This document shows positions 42,501 through 52,227 of a DNA stretch of 64,000 nucleotides, piece by piece. Made by a program: the position numbers and the translations under genes. The DNA lies in assembly GCF_032854445.1 (NCBI RefSeq), contig NC_088295.1, forward strand, positions 78,706,028 to 78,770,027, read 5' to 3'. Source of the stretch: Liolophura sinensis. Taxonomy: Eukaryota > Mollusca > Polyplacophora > Chitonida > Chitonidae. Positions within the stretch are counted from its first letter, which is position 1; each line of letters opens with the position of its first letter. The notes under the pieces are model-generated. The model saw only the letters and a list, made by a program, of their open reading frames with translations, had not been told where the DNA came from and searched no databases.

Positions 42501-42506
42501 AGGTAG
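30447..42506 (+). CDS. ACBD5: ACBD5, peroxisomal acyl-CoA-binding protein (gene-level entry)
   Basis: Joined exons: 30447-30513, 37356-37476, 38344-38416, 38644-38815, 39648-39836 (or from 39711), 40317-40570, 40920-41361, 41739-41953, 42393-42506. All phases agree, giving 548 aa (527 with the alternative acceptor), close to the vertebrate protein. The N-terminus is an acyl-CoA-binding domain (SLPKNG, YYKQSTEGPC, KWDAWSKLGEMSREEAM). A disordered acidic middle carries an FFAT-like motif. Exon 8 encodes the coiled coil SEQIALALLRLQQDM, and the last exon the tail anchor beginning WWPFPN. In vertebrates ACBD5 binds very-long-chain acyl-CoA on peroxisomes and tethers them to the ER through VAP proteins; the same layout suggests the same role. 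Intron 1 (6.8 kb) carries a DNA-transposon-like insertion. Confidence 0.95.
32391..32829 (+). repeat. Left 439 bp repeat of the transposon unit
   Basis: Bounded by an 11 bp inverted repeat (GACCCCCATTA). By eye it differs from the right copy at two positions (tagcgctg/tagcactg and ggtttacc/ggttgacc). It contains AATAAA. Confidence 0.9.
33541..33551. repeat. Short poly-C run
   Basis: A C homopolymer inside the transposon unit upstream of the transposase region. Nothing else is recognised in 32830-33711. Confidence 0.7.
33712..35763 (+). pseudogene. Mutator-like (PF20700-type) transposase, frame-broken
   Basis: Three overlapping frames carry consecutive parts of one protein. 33712 to about 34250 is an Arg/Lys-rich N-terminus ending W..AFSFKC. 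About 34254-34410, in the next frame, continues with FYKEVECNRPGQKAAVVN. About 34400-34760 has NREDM, RYNS and SPKKPGQNASQAISLAVE. About 34765-35763 has TTDGD, RLADPTHLG, GDCSKCRRNSVVC and STQKCEAVNRSLSVSLPKN. Each step is the same kind of shift, so the gene needs at least three indels or base-calling errors to explain it. Motifs agree with my memory of metazoan Mutator-like transposase domain proteins; the acidic residues of TTDGD, ADPTH and CEAVN are candidate DDE residues. The last frame stays open for 363 codons to TAA at 35763. Confidence 0.75.
35872..36255 (-). CDS. I-PpoI-like His-Me finger (zinc-loop) endonuclease ORF
   Basis: 127 aa from ATG at 36255-36253, intact to TAA at 35872-35874. 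The N-terminal half has CRVWTG and an HISRLVY stretch, as in HNH-type nucleases. The C-terminal half has DCSHVCHNTRCVNADH, then N98-N100 and a Cys/His cluster (C104, C105, C114, H117). I-PpoI and related zinc-binding-loop homing nucleases have SHLCHNTRC with the catalytic His, followed by an Asn that holds the metal. H77 and N98/N99 are the likely equivalents, and C79, C84, H89 a zinc site. It lies inside the transposon unit, convergent with the transposase. A role as transposition partner or passenger nuclease is inference. Confidence 0.72.
   Translation of the reverse strand: METFRAEIAAKIESFSVYSENGACRVWTGPLTRDGRHGLASYKDPVTHRWKKKHISRLVYMARQGLSHLDPKLDCSHVCHNTRCVNADHISLEPHCVNNNRQRCCLGHGQYARCMLHLRLSRLVSPH
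36503..36941 (+). repeat. Right 439 bp repeat of the transposon unit
   Basis: Same length and orientation as the left copy and almost identical, implying recent origin or gene conversion. Confidence 0.9.
37356..37476 (+). CDS. ACBD5: ACBD5 exon 2
   Basis: 121 bp, phase 1 in, phase 2 out. Encodes SFQPSQELMLLFYGYYKQST and EGPCNLPKPSFWE, including the Tyr and Lys residues that bind acyl-CoA in the family. Confidence 0.95.
37839..38091 (+). mobile_element. Full-length SINE with target-site duplication
   Basis: The best copy in the window. The head is ggggcctccgtggctcaatc (box-A-like) and gtgaattcaagtccag (box-B-like). The conserved body follows (gataatgctggccgccaccg, gtgaaatattcttgagtacg), ending in aaataaataaataa. 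TATACTTTTT flanks it at 37829-37838 and 38092-38101. It is in ACBD5 intron 2. Confidence 0.92.
38344..38416 (+). CDS. ACBD5: ACBD5 exon 3
   Basis: 73 bp, phase 2 in, phase 0 out. Encodes DAWSKLGEMSREEAMMSYVE and ELKK, the fourth helix of the ACB domain. Confidence 0.95.
38644..38815 (+). CDS. ACBD5: ACBD5 exon 4
   Basis: 172 bp, phase 0 in, phase 1 out. Encodes IIETMPQTQMVAEFMETLGT then FYELVEE, the end of the ACB domain, and an acidic tail (SDDEEDEQ). The donor is a weaker AG|gtttgt. Confidence 0.88.
39383..39535. repeat. 51 bp tandem repeat, 3 copies
   Basis: gctgaataatgctaaactct units starting at 39383, 39434 and 39485, essentially identical. It lies in ACBD5 intron 4. Confidence 0.95.
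39648..39836 (+). CDS. ACBD5: ACBD5 exon 5 (start uncertain)
   Basis: The donor at 39836 (TCAG|gtaaac) and phase 1 at both ends are firm. Two acceptors keep the frame: 39648 (aacacag) and 39711 (attgtag). Encodes VEEELRSEGLDPDRDVAETD and a short tail, with no motif I know. Confidence 0.65.
40317..40570 (+). CDS. ACBD5: ACBD5 exon 6, with FFAT-like motif
   Basis: 254 bp, phase 1 in, phase 0 out. A Ser/Thr/Glu/Lys-rich disordered stretch with STSKE-type repeats, then an acidic tract and EFCDSTD. Acceptor ttgcag, donor ACG|gtgagg. Confidence 0.9.
40535..40555 (+). other. ACBD5: FFAT-like VAP-binding motif in ACBD5
   Basis: Codes for EFCDSTD, preceded by acidic DDSESEGE. FFAT consensus is E-F-F-D-A-x-E with an acidic flank. 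The human ACBD5 FFAT-like motif that binds VAPB has the similar core VYCDSME. This supports ER-peroxisome tethering by the protein. Confidence 0.7.
40735..40842 (+). mobile_element. SINE 3' fragment, strongly diverged
   Basis: ttgtcatataagtgaaatat followed by aaaacatcagtgaaataaat, in ACBD5 intron 6. Confidence 0.6.
40920..41361 (+). CDS. ACBD5: ACBD5 exon 7, disordered region
   Basis: 442 bp, phase 0 in, phase 1 out, donor CACAG|gtaggc. Encodes a Ser/Pro/Arg-rich low-complexity segment with no known domain. The open frame runs on past the donor to 41711, but the next exon resumes in matching phase. Confidence 0.82.
41739..41953 (+). CDS. ACBD5: ACBD5 exon 8, coiled coil
   Basis: 215 bp, phase 1 in, phase 0 out. 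A Gly-rich segment followed by LSEQIALALLRLQQDMNSVI and ARLDSLERA, matching the vertebrate ACBD5 coiled coil. Donor AGG|gtaagt. Confidence 0.92.
42393..42506 (+). CDS. ACBD5: ACBD5 exon 9, C-terminal tail anchor
   Basis: Phase 0 in. 37 codons then TAG at 42504-42506. WWPFPN, a hydrophobic span (VFFMLVWPFVVHWLL) and a basic end KQRRR: the tail-anchor design for peroxisomal membranes. AAG|gtaggt at the end could also act as a donor, but the family ends here. Confidence 0.9.
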   Translation, partial: QTMWWPFPNLSGKSVFFMLVWPFVVHWLLNAIKQRRR

Positions 42507-45500
42507 GTTATTTAAATGTAAATCTGCTCATAGCAAAGGTAGATAAAATATCCTATCTTTCCCATACTTTATTTTGAATGATTTTAGATGGTTATCTGTC
42601 GTGTGTTTGTTTTGACAAGTATGTAAATGAGATGCATACTTATACTGATATTTGTGAAACTTTTGGAACCAAACCACACATTTCACTAAATATGGTTCAA
42701 GAAAACATTGAGGAAATTTGTGATTTCTGTGATCAGAAAACATAATGCAGTCCATTAGTGTAGAATAAGATGATGAGCTTTAATTTATCAGCGTTTATAT
42801 CAGCTCGTTTATCGAAACATTTAGTGACATAGTGAGGAGCGGTGATTTTGAAAATCATACTGAGCAAAATATTCAAATTCAGGCTTTTAACGCGATCAAT
42901 TCACCTCAAAACTTATTTGCTGGTCTCACTAACCATTTTGGAACTTGGAGAATGCAACAACATCTACGACGTTTCAAAAGGCTGATTTTGGTTTTGTTTT
43001 GGACTCCCTGCTTGATGGTAAACGAGATGTTGAATCTAAAGATCACAGTGGGACCAATTTTTATTGTGAATGAACCAGGTCTGAGAATAATCTTGAGGTT
43101 CATCAGTTGCAGACAAGTCCATACACATGAGACAACTCTTTAGTGATAAAACAAAGTAGTAAGGTAACTTTATAGGTGTTTTAATTTCGTGAAAATCTGA
43201 TACTGAGGCATGCTGCTGTCATTGGCGGTTGAACTTGTGTTGGTATCTTGATATAGATGTACAGCATCAAGCCTTTCATTTCCTTTTACCAACCTTTGCT
43301 GTTTTTCACATCTCATGAGTGTTCATCGTCCAAGAAACCAGTGGAAACAGGAGTCCCTGTGTAGTAAGTTAGCCTGGGTAATTTTTTTCACGGCAACAAA
43401 CAATAGAAATAGTCTGGTATGCAGTTGTACTTTTTCATTGGATAAGCTTGTCAATGAAAGTTCAGGTGACCAATCAAAATTGCGGTTTATTTATATAACA
43501 TGTGGAGTATTGATAATTTACATCACTGTTGTTATATCACTGACACTGGCAAATTTGTGGGATAAAAGTGAATATGGATAGCTTTCTGCACAGAATGTTT
43601 CTTTGCCCAATGCAACAAAAATAGTGAGGTGGTATAGAAATGCTCTCCGTGTGTAGGTGCATCCTTTTTGTGTAGGTGCATCTAAAGGAGGCACCTTAAC
43701 AGTGAACTCAGGTTCATGTCTAAGGTCATTCAGAGGGCCATTATGATTTATTTTTTTTACTGGCCATCACACCTGTTCTTGTGAACAACTATTCAAGTCC
43801 ATACATCTACTTTAGCAAGTTTGATTTACGTCACTCTACGTAAATCAGGTGTGGTTGCTGTTAGTCCTCTAGGATTTACTAGCCATAATACCTTTCTATG
43901 TGTAGGTTAGCTCATACTTAAAATGGCAATTTGTCTCAAAATAGTACAGTGGCAGGAGACCTGTCAGCTACTGAGCTTGTCACTCTAGAAATGTCCAAAG
44001 ATGGTAACCTTAAATGTACTGTCACTCATAATCTAGTACATGTATGTGTAAAAGCTGATGTAAAGCTCTCCTCCTATGAGATTAGTGGTCATGGTTGTTT
44101 GTTGCTGTACTGGTGTATTTTGTTCTGCAGGTATGATAGATGATCAGTGAAGCATCCCGGATGGAGACCTGTGTGTTTGTGTGTGAGAGAGACGGACAGC
44201 AGGAAATCAGAATGGGTGCAGCTCAAGATAGGAATCATTGTAAATATATTTATGGTATACACATATGTTAACAGTAAATCATCTGTAATTCCATTGAATT
44301 GTTCAACAACTAATCACCTTGCTGTACTAAGTTGGTGAAAGCAGTTAGGTGAGATATGATGTGATTAACAGTAAATAACATGAAACCCTTACATGATTAT
44401 TTCGCTGATACCCACGGCCAAAACTTAAACCGGACCAATTCTGAACTGGTTCAAATCTAAACCAACTGTAGAAATGCGTGCGTTCACACCACAATATGGT
44501 CAAGTTGGTTTTAAGCCAAATTCACTTTTGCAAGTTAGTCCAGCTTAACTTTGCACGTGTGAACAGGTTATACTAATCGCACTTCTATAATATGCTTTGT
44601 ATGGCAGGGCAATAAGTTAGTCCGGCTTAACTTTGCACGTGTGAACAGGTTATACTAATCGCACTTCTATAATATGCTTTGTATGGCAGGGCAATAAGTT
44701 AGTCCGGCTTAACTTTGCACGTGTGAACAGGTTATACTATTCGCACTTCTATAATATGCTTTGTATGGCAGGGCAATAAGTTAGTCCGGCTTAACTTTGC
44801 ACGTGTGAACAGGTTATACTATTCACACTTCTATAATATGCTTTGTATGGCAGGGCAATAAGTTGGTGAAAAATTTCATGGAATTATGTTTACGTTTTTT
44901 GTAAGTCTTTTCATGAAAATGTTTTTTTGTTGTTGTTAATGTACAGATCTAATGGGCACATATAAAAATTACATTAAAACATGTATAATATGCACAGATA
45001 AAAGTTTAAGATTCACATGTAAAACCAGTACAAAAAGAGAAAAGCAGCACACATGAAGGAGTGTATGAATGAAGCAGTGTATGAATGAAGCATGTATATG
45101 TGAATGAATTTTTAATCAATCTTACGAATTTTAGATTGTTTTTGTTTCTCACTGTTTTTAAAGCGCAACTGAAGTATGTGTAATGGGAAGAAGTTGTTTG
45201 TTATTTTGTATACATCTACAACAACAGATACCTGCCGTCCATTTCTGCAGTTGTAGGGTATTTGAGACTCGGAAATAAGCCCTATCATCTGTGTAACAGA
45301 ACATTTGCATTGTTTGTCGTGGTAATTACATACACTTCACCTTTGTATAAGAGCAAAAAGTCGAGCGTATGACATAAAGCAACAAACAAAGTAAATGAAT
45401 GCTTACACACTTTCATAATGAATCCAATTTAAGAAAGATATTGTTATTTTCAGTCTTGGTATATTCCATAACTGAAAATGTATGAAGGTTGGAAAAATTT

Positions 45501-46151
45501 ATGCGTAGAGTGACGCGAAAGTATTGTACGTGTGAAGACTTAGTACTGTATCTGTAGTGAGGCAAGGATAGCATACTTACATGATCCCATCCAAATTTGT
45601 GAATGGTGATTATATGATAAATTAATGTCAGTTTTGTGGTCTGCATTTAAGATTTCAATGATAAGAGGAAAATCCTCTGTCCTTAAACTGAAGTCTTCTT
45701 CCTTGCAATGAAAAACATCTAAGGGCATGACACTAAGGGAATAATGATTTCTAGGTGTATCAGTATTGTCATCTTACGTGTGTTTTTTTTTTTTAGCATA
45801 TTAAAATATGTGAGACGTCTGTATCTTTCGTTTTCATTTTAGATAAATATATTTCAAAATCCATAGTGTTCTGTGAATAACAGGAAGTTTAAGTCTCTCT
45901 CATGTAAAACAAACTTCTCAATGCATAGACGTGCATGTAGGAAGAAAGGTATGTTTTAAAAATATGAGCAGTATTTTTGGTCAGTGTGATTCGATTTGTT
46001 CTCTCAAAAATTCGTCTTAATGTCTGCGATCATCTCTGTGATGCTGCTATGAAATGTAAAATTTATAACTGTTCATAAACATTGTATTTATGTGTTAGTA
46101 TACATAACATGTCTTTGCATTTACAAAGCACTGTATTGGTGACTGAATAAA
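42507..46151 (+). other. ACBD5: Probable long ACBD5 3' UTR and flank
   Basis: No other gene is visible. The first convincing polyadenylation signal is AATAAA at 46146-46151. A 3.6 kb 3' UTR is plausible but unproven. Small open frames here (42832-43143, 43315-43581) show no motif. An 82 bp satellite lies inside. Confidence 0.4.
44532..44864. repeat. 82 bp tandem repeat, 4 copies
   Basis: Units start at 44532, 44614, 44696 and 44778, core ggcttaactttgcacgtgtg. Nearly identical apart from a few changes (aatcgc/attcgc/attcac). Confidence 0.95.
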
Positions 46152-47199
46152 TTTTATCTGTGATAAATTTTAAACTGATCTGTTTGTTTAGTGTATACAT
46201 ATTTACATTTATACAAAACTGGGATCAAGCCATTGTGGTGAACAAGGTACCTGCCTGTCAGTTGCACACAAGGTGCTGGTTCAAACCTGGCATAGGACAA
46301 GGAATTTGGACTCCTGTGCTCTTACCAATTGTGGGTCCTGTGACATTAAGCAGTAGAAGGTACTCATGTAGCTATCTGCGCAGTCTAATGTTCACTGATA
46401 GCCACTTGACTTTTGAGAAAATGGAGTGCATAACTGTGCATCAGTTGCGGGAAACATAGCAAAGATTCTTCAGTACGGCATTAAGCAACAATAAATAAAT
46501 AAATTTACAAAGCTGGTTGTAATCTTGGAAGGAGGAAACTACCTCATGACAGCTGAAGCTCATATCAGGAGGGCTGGATTCAAGCATGAAATCTTCCTGG
46601 TAAAAAGCCTCTTGTTTTATTTCTTTATTTATTTGATTGGTGTTTTACACCGTACTCAAGAATATTTCACTTATACGACAGCGGCCAGCATTATGGTGGG
46701 AGGAAACCCACGACCATCCGCAGGTTGTTGGCAGACCAAAGCCTCTTGTAAGCAGGACGAGTATATACACGACAGAGCTAAAATCACCCCCCTGAAAACA
46801 ACAATGAAGAGTTTATCAACCTGTACTGATATACTTATACCACAATACTGCCAGGATTCCCCAAAAAACATTTCTCTCAAGATATGTGATATATGAGGTG
46901 AGTAACTCCCCAGCTGCTGGCACATCAGGTGTAGGTTCATCCCAGCCTTGAACTAGGAATATTGCTGGTGACAATACGGGGTCTAAGGTGCAGTGGAGCC
47001 ATCCATGACTATGGCATGCAGTCTCTACTCCACACACAGAACATTCAAGAGTAACTTGCAGAAGGTTTATGGTTTTTCTGGGCATTTCATTTTCCTCCAC
47101 CTTCAGGTGAACAATTCTTGTGGCACACACGAATGAAATAAATAAATAAATATCTGACGGATTAAGTCCAAAACCAACTTGTATTGCAGTTGAGTATGT
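46152..47199. other. Spacer between ACBD5 and LMBR1 3' ends
   Basis: Apart from the SINE at 46618-46738 and poly(AAAT) tracts at about 46490-46503 and 47125-47150 (likely SINE tails), nothing is recognised. Confidence 0.45.
46618..46738 (-). mobile_element. SINE fragment between converging genes
   Basis: tttatttgattggtgtttta, ccgtactcaagaatatttca, cggccagcattatggtggga, ending at gttgttggcagacc. It carries a small internal deletion of the aaaccgggcagagcc block. Confidence 0.88.
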
Positions 47200-50100
47200 T
47201 TTATTCTATCAATATAGAAAATGACAATTCATAAAAATTAACAAAATACCATTTGCATTAGGGATTTATGATCCAAGAAGTCAATACTTTGTACAAAGAT
47301 GAACCGCTACATTGCACTAGCAACCCTTTCTATGGCTTGAATTACAGGCTCTAATAATATAACTTAAAACAGGATTTAAAACCATAAATAAGTAAAAACA
47401 AATATGACAAGCCAGAGACAAAGTAAATTACTGAAACAAAGACAGAGAATAATGTGAATTTCAATGCATGCTGAGAGCAGAATAACTAAGAGTGGACTCT
47501 GAGACTGAACTGAACAGTTACATGGTACAAATTATGTAACATGTAGTCCTAATGTATACATGTATCTAGTTCAAGCTTCAGGTTACAGATTTATACAGTA
47601 GCAAATGCAAGAGCAACATACCCCCCACATGCAGTGCCATTACTGTGACCTGGGCACTGGAAATCAACATGTTAAGCTATGAACACAAAACAAACATGTC
47701 AGTTGTGAGCTACTGCGAAACACAGAAAACAGTTTACAGGCAAAATAACACATTTGGCACAAGGGGCAAAAAAGTGTGGCCACAGCCAGAGTTAACAAAA
47801 CACAGAGTAAGGTAACGGCAGTGGGAAGGCCATGCACCACTCACGGGCCCTCCATTTTTACTGTTCTTTTGAGCACACAATAATCTGGATCTGTATTAGG
47901 CCTATTTCAATCCAAATGACTGTGCTTGACTGTGCAAGCTGCAAATGTATGTCATAATATACTATAAATCTTCAACCTTTTCAACCAGTAAAGCACTTTT
48001 TTCAGTGGAATTTATGCATATAATTATTATGGAAATGAAGCTAAAAGTGATTTTTGTGTCACTAAAGATGCAAGCTTCATAAAAACCCAAATTACTTCTC
48101 AACACATTCATTCAGAGTGTTTCAAAATGTTGGTGGCAGAGGTGGTTAAAAATGATGAAGAATGGGGAGGGGGCATATTTTTTAATCCCGATAGGGGGGC
48201 GCTAGTGTGAAGCAGAACCTCGAGCCATTGTTACACCCAAAATGGATTGTAGCGTCATGTCTAAACCATTACAATGTATCAGTTTCTGTGGTAATGTCAT
48301 AATGTCTTTAATGTGTCGTCATCATGATGAGCTGGGAAAGGAACATTTGCTGCCGGGCATTTGACAGGTCCCCATTAGGGATGATAAAACCTTGTGAATA
48401 CAAGGTTAGCTATAATTCTGCACTGAGAAGTTAAATCCATCTCAACACAAGTACCAATCATTCATAAGACTTTCACACTAACACAAAAAGTAACAGGAGA
48501 TAAATGTACCTGCATTAATATTTAAATAATACTGTTTATGGAAACTGCTTTATACAATACTGTTATCATGTACGGGAACTGTACATATACACTGAAGTAG
48601 TATACTACTGCAGGTAGATAACCTGGTAAACTATGTCTGTTATCTGACAATACTGAGGTTTGAACTGGGGAGGCTACATGTAGGTGGCAATCGCTTGACA
48701 CTGTTCTGCTGGATGCACATCAAGGAGTTTACCTGGCTGGCTAAAGGTTACTGGGTGAGCATATGTTAGACTTAGTGAGTCATTGTCCATGTCAGGTCAC
48801 TAATAACTTGTCAGGGTTACTGTTGATATCAAGGTATTAAACAGTATCAGGGCCCTTTTACATGAAGCCTTCTTAACATTAAGAATGCCTACCTACCATG
48901 GCAACCAGCACTGTTGGCATTACATTGCCATAGTAGTTACATACTCTGGACGTCAAGAGGGCTTCGTGCAAGTGGGCCCCCTGTTCTCTTCTTAACCCTG
49001 GAACCATTTTGTACATATGTTTAGCATTCAAACATTATGACTATGTCAACAGTGCTATTTTCCATAGACTACTCGCTACATGCACATATGAGTGCATGTG
49101 CACTGGGAAACAAGCTCAGTGCCTCACCCCCCCCCCCCCCCACAAACCATCCCCAAAGTAACAATTATATACTAGTACATACAACAGTTATAACTAACTT
49201 TTCAGACAAACAAAATCAGTAATATTTGGCACATCAAATGTAACCTCAAATGTTGTTCTTAGTTGTGTAGAAATGAAAACAACTTTATACAGCATATTCA
49301 CATTTCTGTACAATAAAGAGTAAACATATACATGTACACTGACAGCAAACAAAATATTTCACTCTCATGCACCACACGTTGCACACCTAACATACATGAG
49401 CCAGTAATTACCAACACTGCCTTCTAAAACTGGATAACATCCACACATTCCCTATCACACTTACACAATTAAGTTACCACAAACTGCACCTTTATTAAAT
49501 GGACAGCTATTAACTACCAGTAAACGATGAGATACACAGGTGAAAATGACAGTGTGTTGATATATTGCAAGGGATACATAGGTATGTATCAGCACTAATA
49601 AGAATGGGTCACACAACATGAGTGTTAACTTGACATATAAGTTTAATCCAGACATAGAGATTAAGACAAGAACCTCTCCCCCCTCCCCCCTCAAAAAAGA
49701 CAAAAAAAAAAGAAAGTCCTGGGTGTACACGCAAGACCACAAACAGCAAGAGAGAACAGTAAAATTACAGCTCTTCATGAACACAGTCCAGTCAAAGTTA
49801 ACATGGAAATGATGCACAATCACCTAACCTCATACACTCAATACTATATCTTTTTCAGCATAAAGAATTGAGGAGCATTATACATTAAGCTGTGAAGTGG
49901 TATAGTTAGATAAAATTACTATTTATCAATGCACAAGTAAGCTGGAACATTGACATGCATAGAACAAAAAACCGATTATGACATCTCAGATCCAACACAT
50001 GAACATAGCAAATAATATTTGTACAGCCCAACTGTTTAAAACTTCGGCCGATATCAAAAGTGTCCTTTGTTTGTTAAGATCCGATAAATTGAGGACATTT

Positions 50101-51988
50101 GACAAACAGTATTACCTATGCATGTGGACACAGCTGAGCCACACACGGATGCCCAAATCAGTCACACTTCTCTAGCAGGCTGAGGTATAAGTCCAGCATA
50201 CAGACACTCAGTCTTCCCCAATTAGTCAACTGTAACCCCATAAACAGCACAATTTTTGGTCTCCTGAACAAATACTGTAGATAAGCCAAAGTTGATAAAG
50301 TAACAGGACAGCCACCAACAGCCACCATCAGACTAATGATGGCCTAACCTTACATAACCTAATACATGTATAACTACATATCACAATTGCATTTCAAAAA
50401 TGTCAAAACACTGCCTCTTCATTGCTGATCATATTCCCCTTTCGCAAAGCACAACCAGCCAATCTTTCCATGGATTTACAATAACATTACAAAAAAATAT
50501 GTGTCACAAATTACATTAAACATCTTTAAACCATAAAACACACAGCCAACAAATACAAAATTTTGTTCCATTACATGTATTAAAAGAAATATAAAATAAA
50601 CTTGCAAAATAAACTCAAATCTGTGTTACAGTATGTCGTACCATACATGTACATAATCAAAAGTAAAAATACAACAATGAAATATTTGATATTAATTTAC
50701 ATTCCACACATGTAAGTACCAGTATATGTACTCACATTGTATTATCTGTAATAATTTGGATTAAAAGTAAACATATTCCCTTACAGCCCTCAACAATATT
50801 ACAGTGCAGGTATCACTGTAACAAGGTATGAGAAATGACCCTAATACGGTGCAAGGTAAGAATTCAGCTCACACAGCGTAAAGGCTGAACTCTGAGTTCA
50901 GCTAACTACTCTGCAGTCTATCCCTGCTAGGATGGTGTCTGAACACTACGGGGTATATGATATATATGAAGCTGAAAGCTGAACTCTACTAAAATTAGTG
51001 TTGAAGCCTACGATCTGAGGGATGAATCTTACCAAAAAATATTAAAGCCTACCGTTTTTAGAGTTTACACTGTTAGTGTTAAATCTAATCAGTGTGAACC
51101 TACATGTACTCTTCTTAGAACTGAATCCTACCAATGTAAGACCTAAACCTTGCTAATACAAGAGCTGAGCCTTGCAAATGTGAACCTGCCATTGTTGGAG
51201 CAGAACCCTACCAACAGAAGAGCCGAACCCTTGCAACACCATAGCTGAATTTGGCCAATGTAAGAGCTGAACCTACCCAACACACAACTGAACTTGACCT
51301 ATACACGAGTTAAACCCTAACAATGTAAGAGCTGAACCTTATCAATGTAAAAGTGGAACCTTACCAAAGTACACATAAGGCCTGAATGATGCCAATGTAA
51401 GAGCCCAACCATGACAATACAAGAGCTGAACCCTAACAATGTAAGAGCTGAACCCTAACAATGTAAGAGCTGAACTTTACCAATGTAAAAGTGGAACCTT
51501 ACCAAAGTACACATAAGGCTTGAATGGTGGCAATGTAATTAGCCCAACCATGACAATACAAGAGCTGAACCCTAACAATGTAAGAGCTGAACTTTACCAA
51601 TGTAAGAGTGGAACCTTACCAATGTAAGAGCTGATCTTTACCAATGTAAGAGATGAACTCTAACAATGTAAGAGCTGAACATTACCAAAGTACACATAAG
51701 GCCTGAATCATGCCTATGTAAGAGCTGAACCATGACAACACAAGAGATACATGTAAACCCAACCAAAGTAAGAGTTGAATTCTACCACAGACAGTGAGTG
51801 TGCAATCCAATGGCACTGATTTTGTCTTCATCATTCTACAGCACTGGCATGTCTAGCCTAACTCTTCACACAATTCTGACCCTGGCTTAAAGTGATAATG
51901 TACTGGCACTCATGGGACTGTAGGTGCTGGTAATACTGCTCAGTTCAAAGGTGAGATTTAAATCTCACACCTTGATGGCACCTTTATC
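47200..51988 (-). other. LMBR1: Probable long LMBR1 3' UTR
   Basis: Between the LMBR1 stop and the first good minus-strand AATAAA (47200-47205) lies 4.8 kb of AT-rich sequence with no gene on either strand. A 3' UTR of this length is possible but only transcript data can show it. Contains a poly-C run near 49128-49141. Confidence 0.4.
51110..51780. repeat. Degenerate ~20-23 bp repeat array (aatgtaagagctgaacctta type)
   Basis: More than 20 loosely conserved units such as aatgtaagagctgaaccc and larger repeats of about 130 bp (accaaagtacacataaggc recurs at about 51362, 51502 and 51685). It lies within the presumed LMBR1 3' UTR. Confidence 0.8.
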
Positions 51989-52227
51989 TCAATCCTCTTT
52001 TAAACCTATTGAGCCATTCCCTGTAGATATTGACATAGACCTTTTTTCACGATTAAAAGCCATTTTTAATCGGATGTAAATTTCTCTTCTGACTGTGGCA
52101 GTAAATCGGTTGACCAAACAGAGAGCTGTAGCCACAGCAAATAGTCCATTGTAAGACAGCACAATGTAGAAGTTCCCCAACCACTCCATCCTTCCGAAAT
52201 CTCCCAGCAGATTAAAGTTTGTCACAC
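51989..52227 (-). CDS. LMBR1: LMBR1 last exon
   Basis: 239 bp, phase 1 in. NFNLLGDFGRMEWLGNFYIV, a last membrane segment, ATALCLVNRFTATVRREIYI and a short polar tail to TGA (51989-51991). The acceptor is ccaacag at 52229-52228; upstream sequence in the same frame is intron. Confidence 0.95.
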
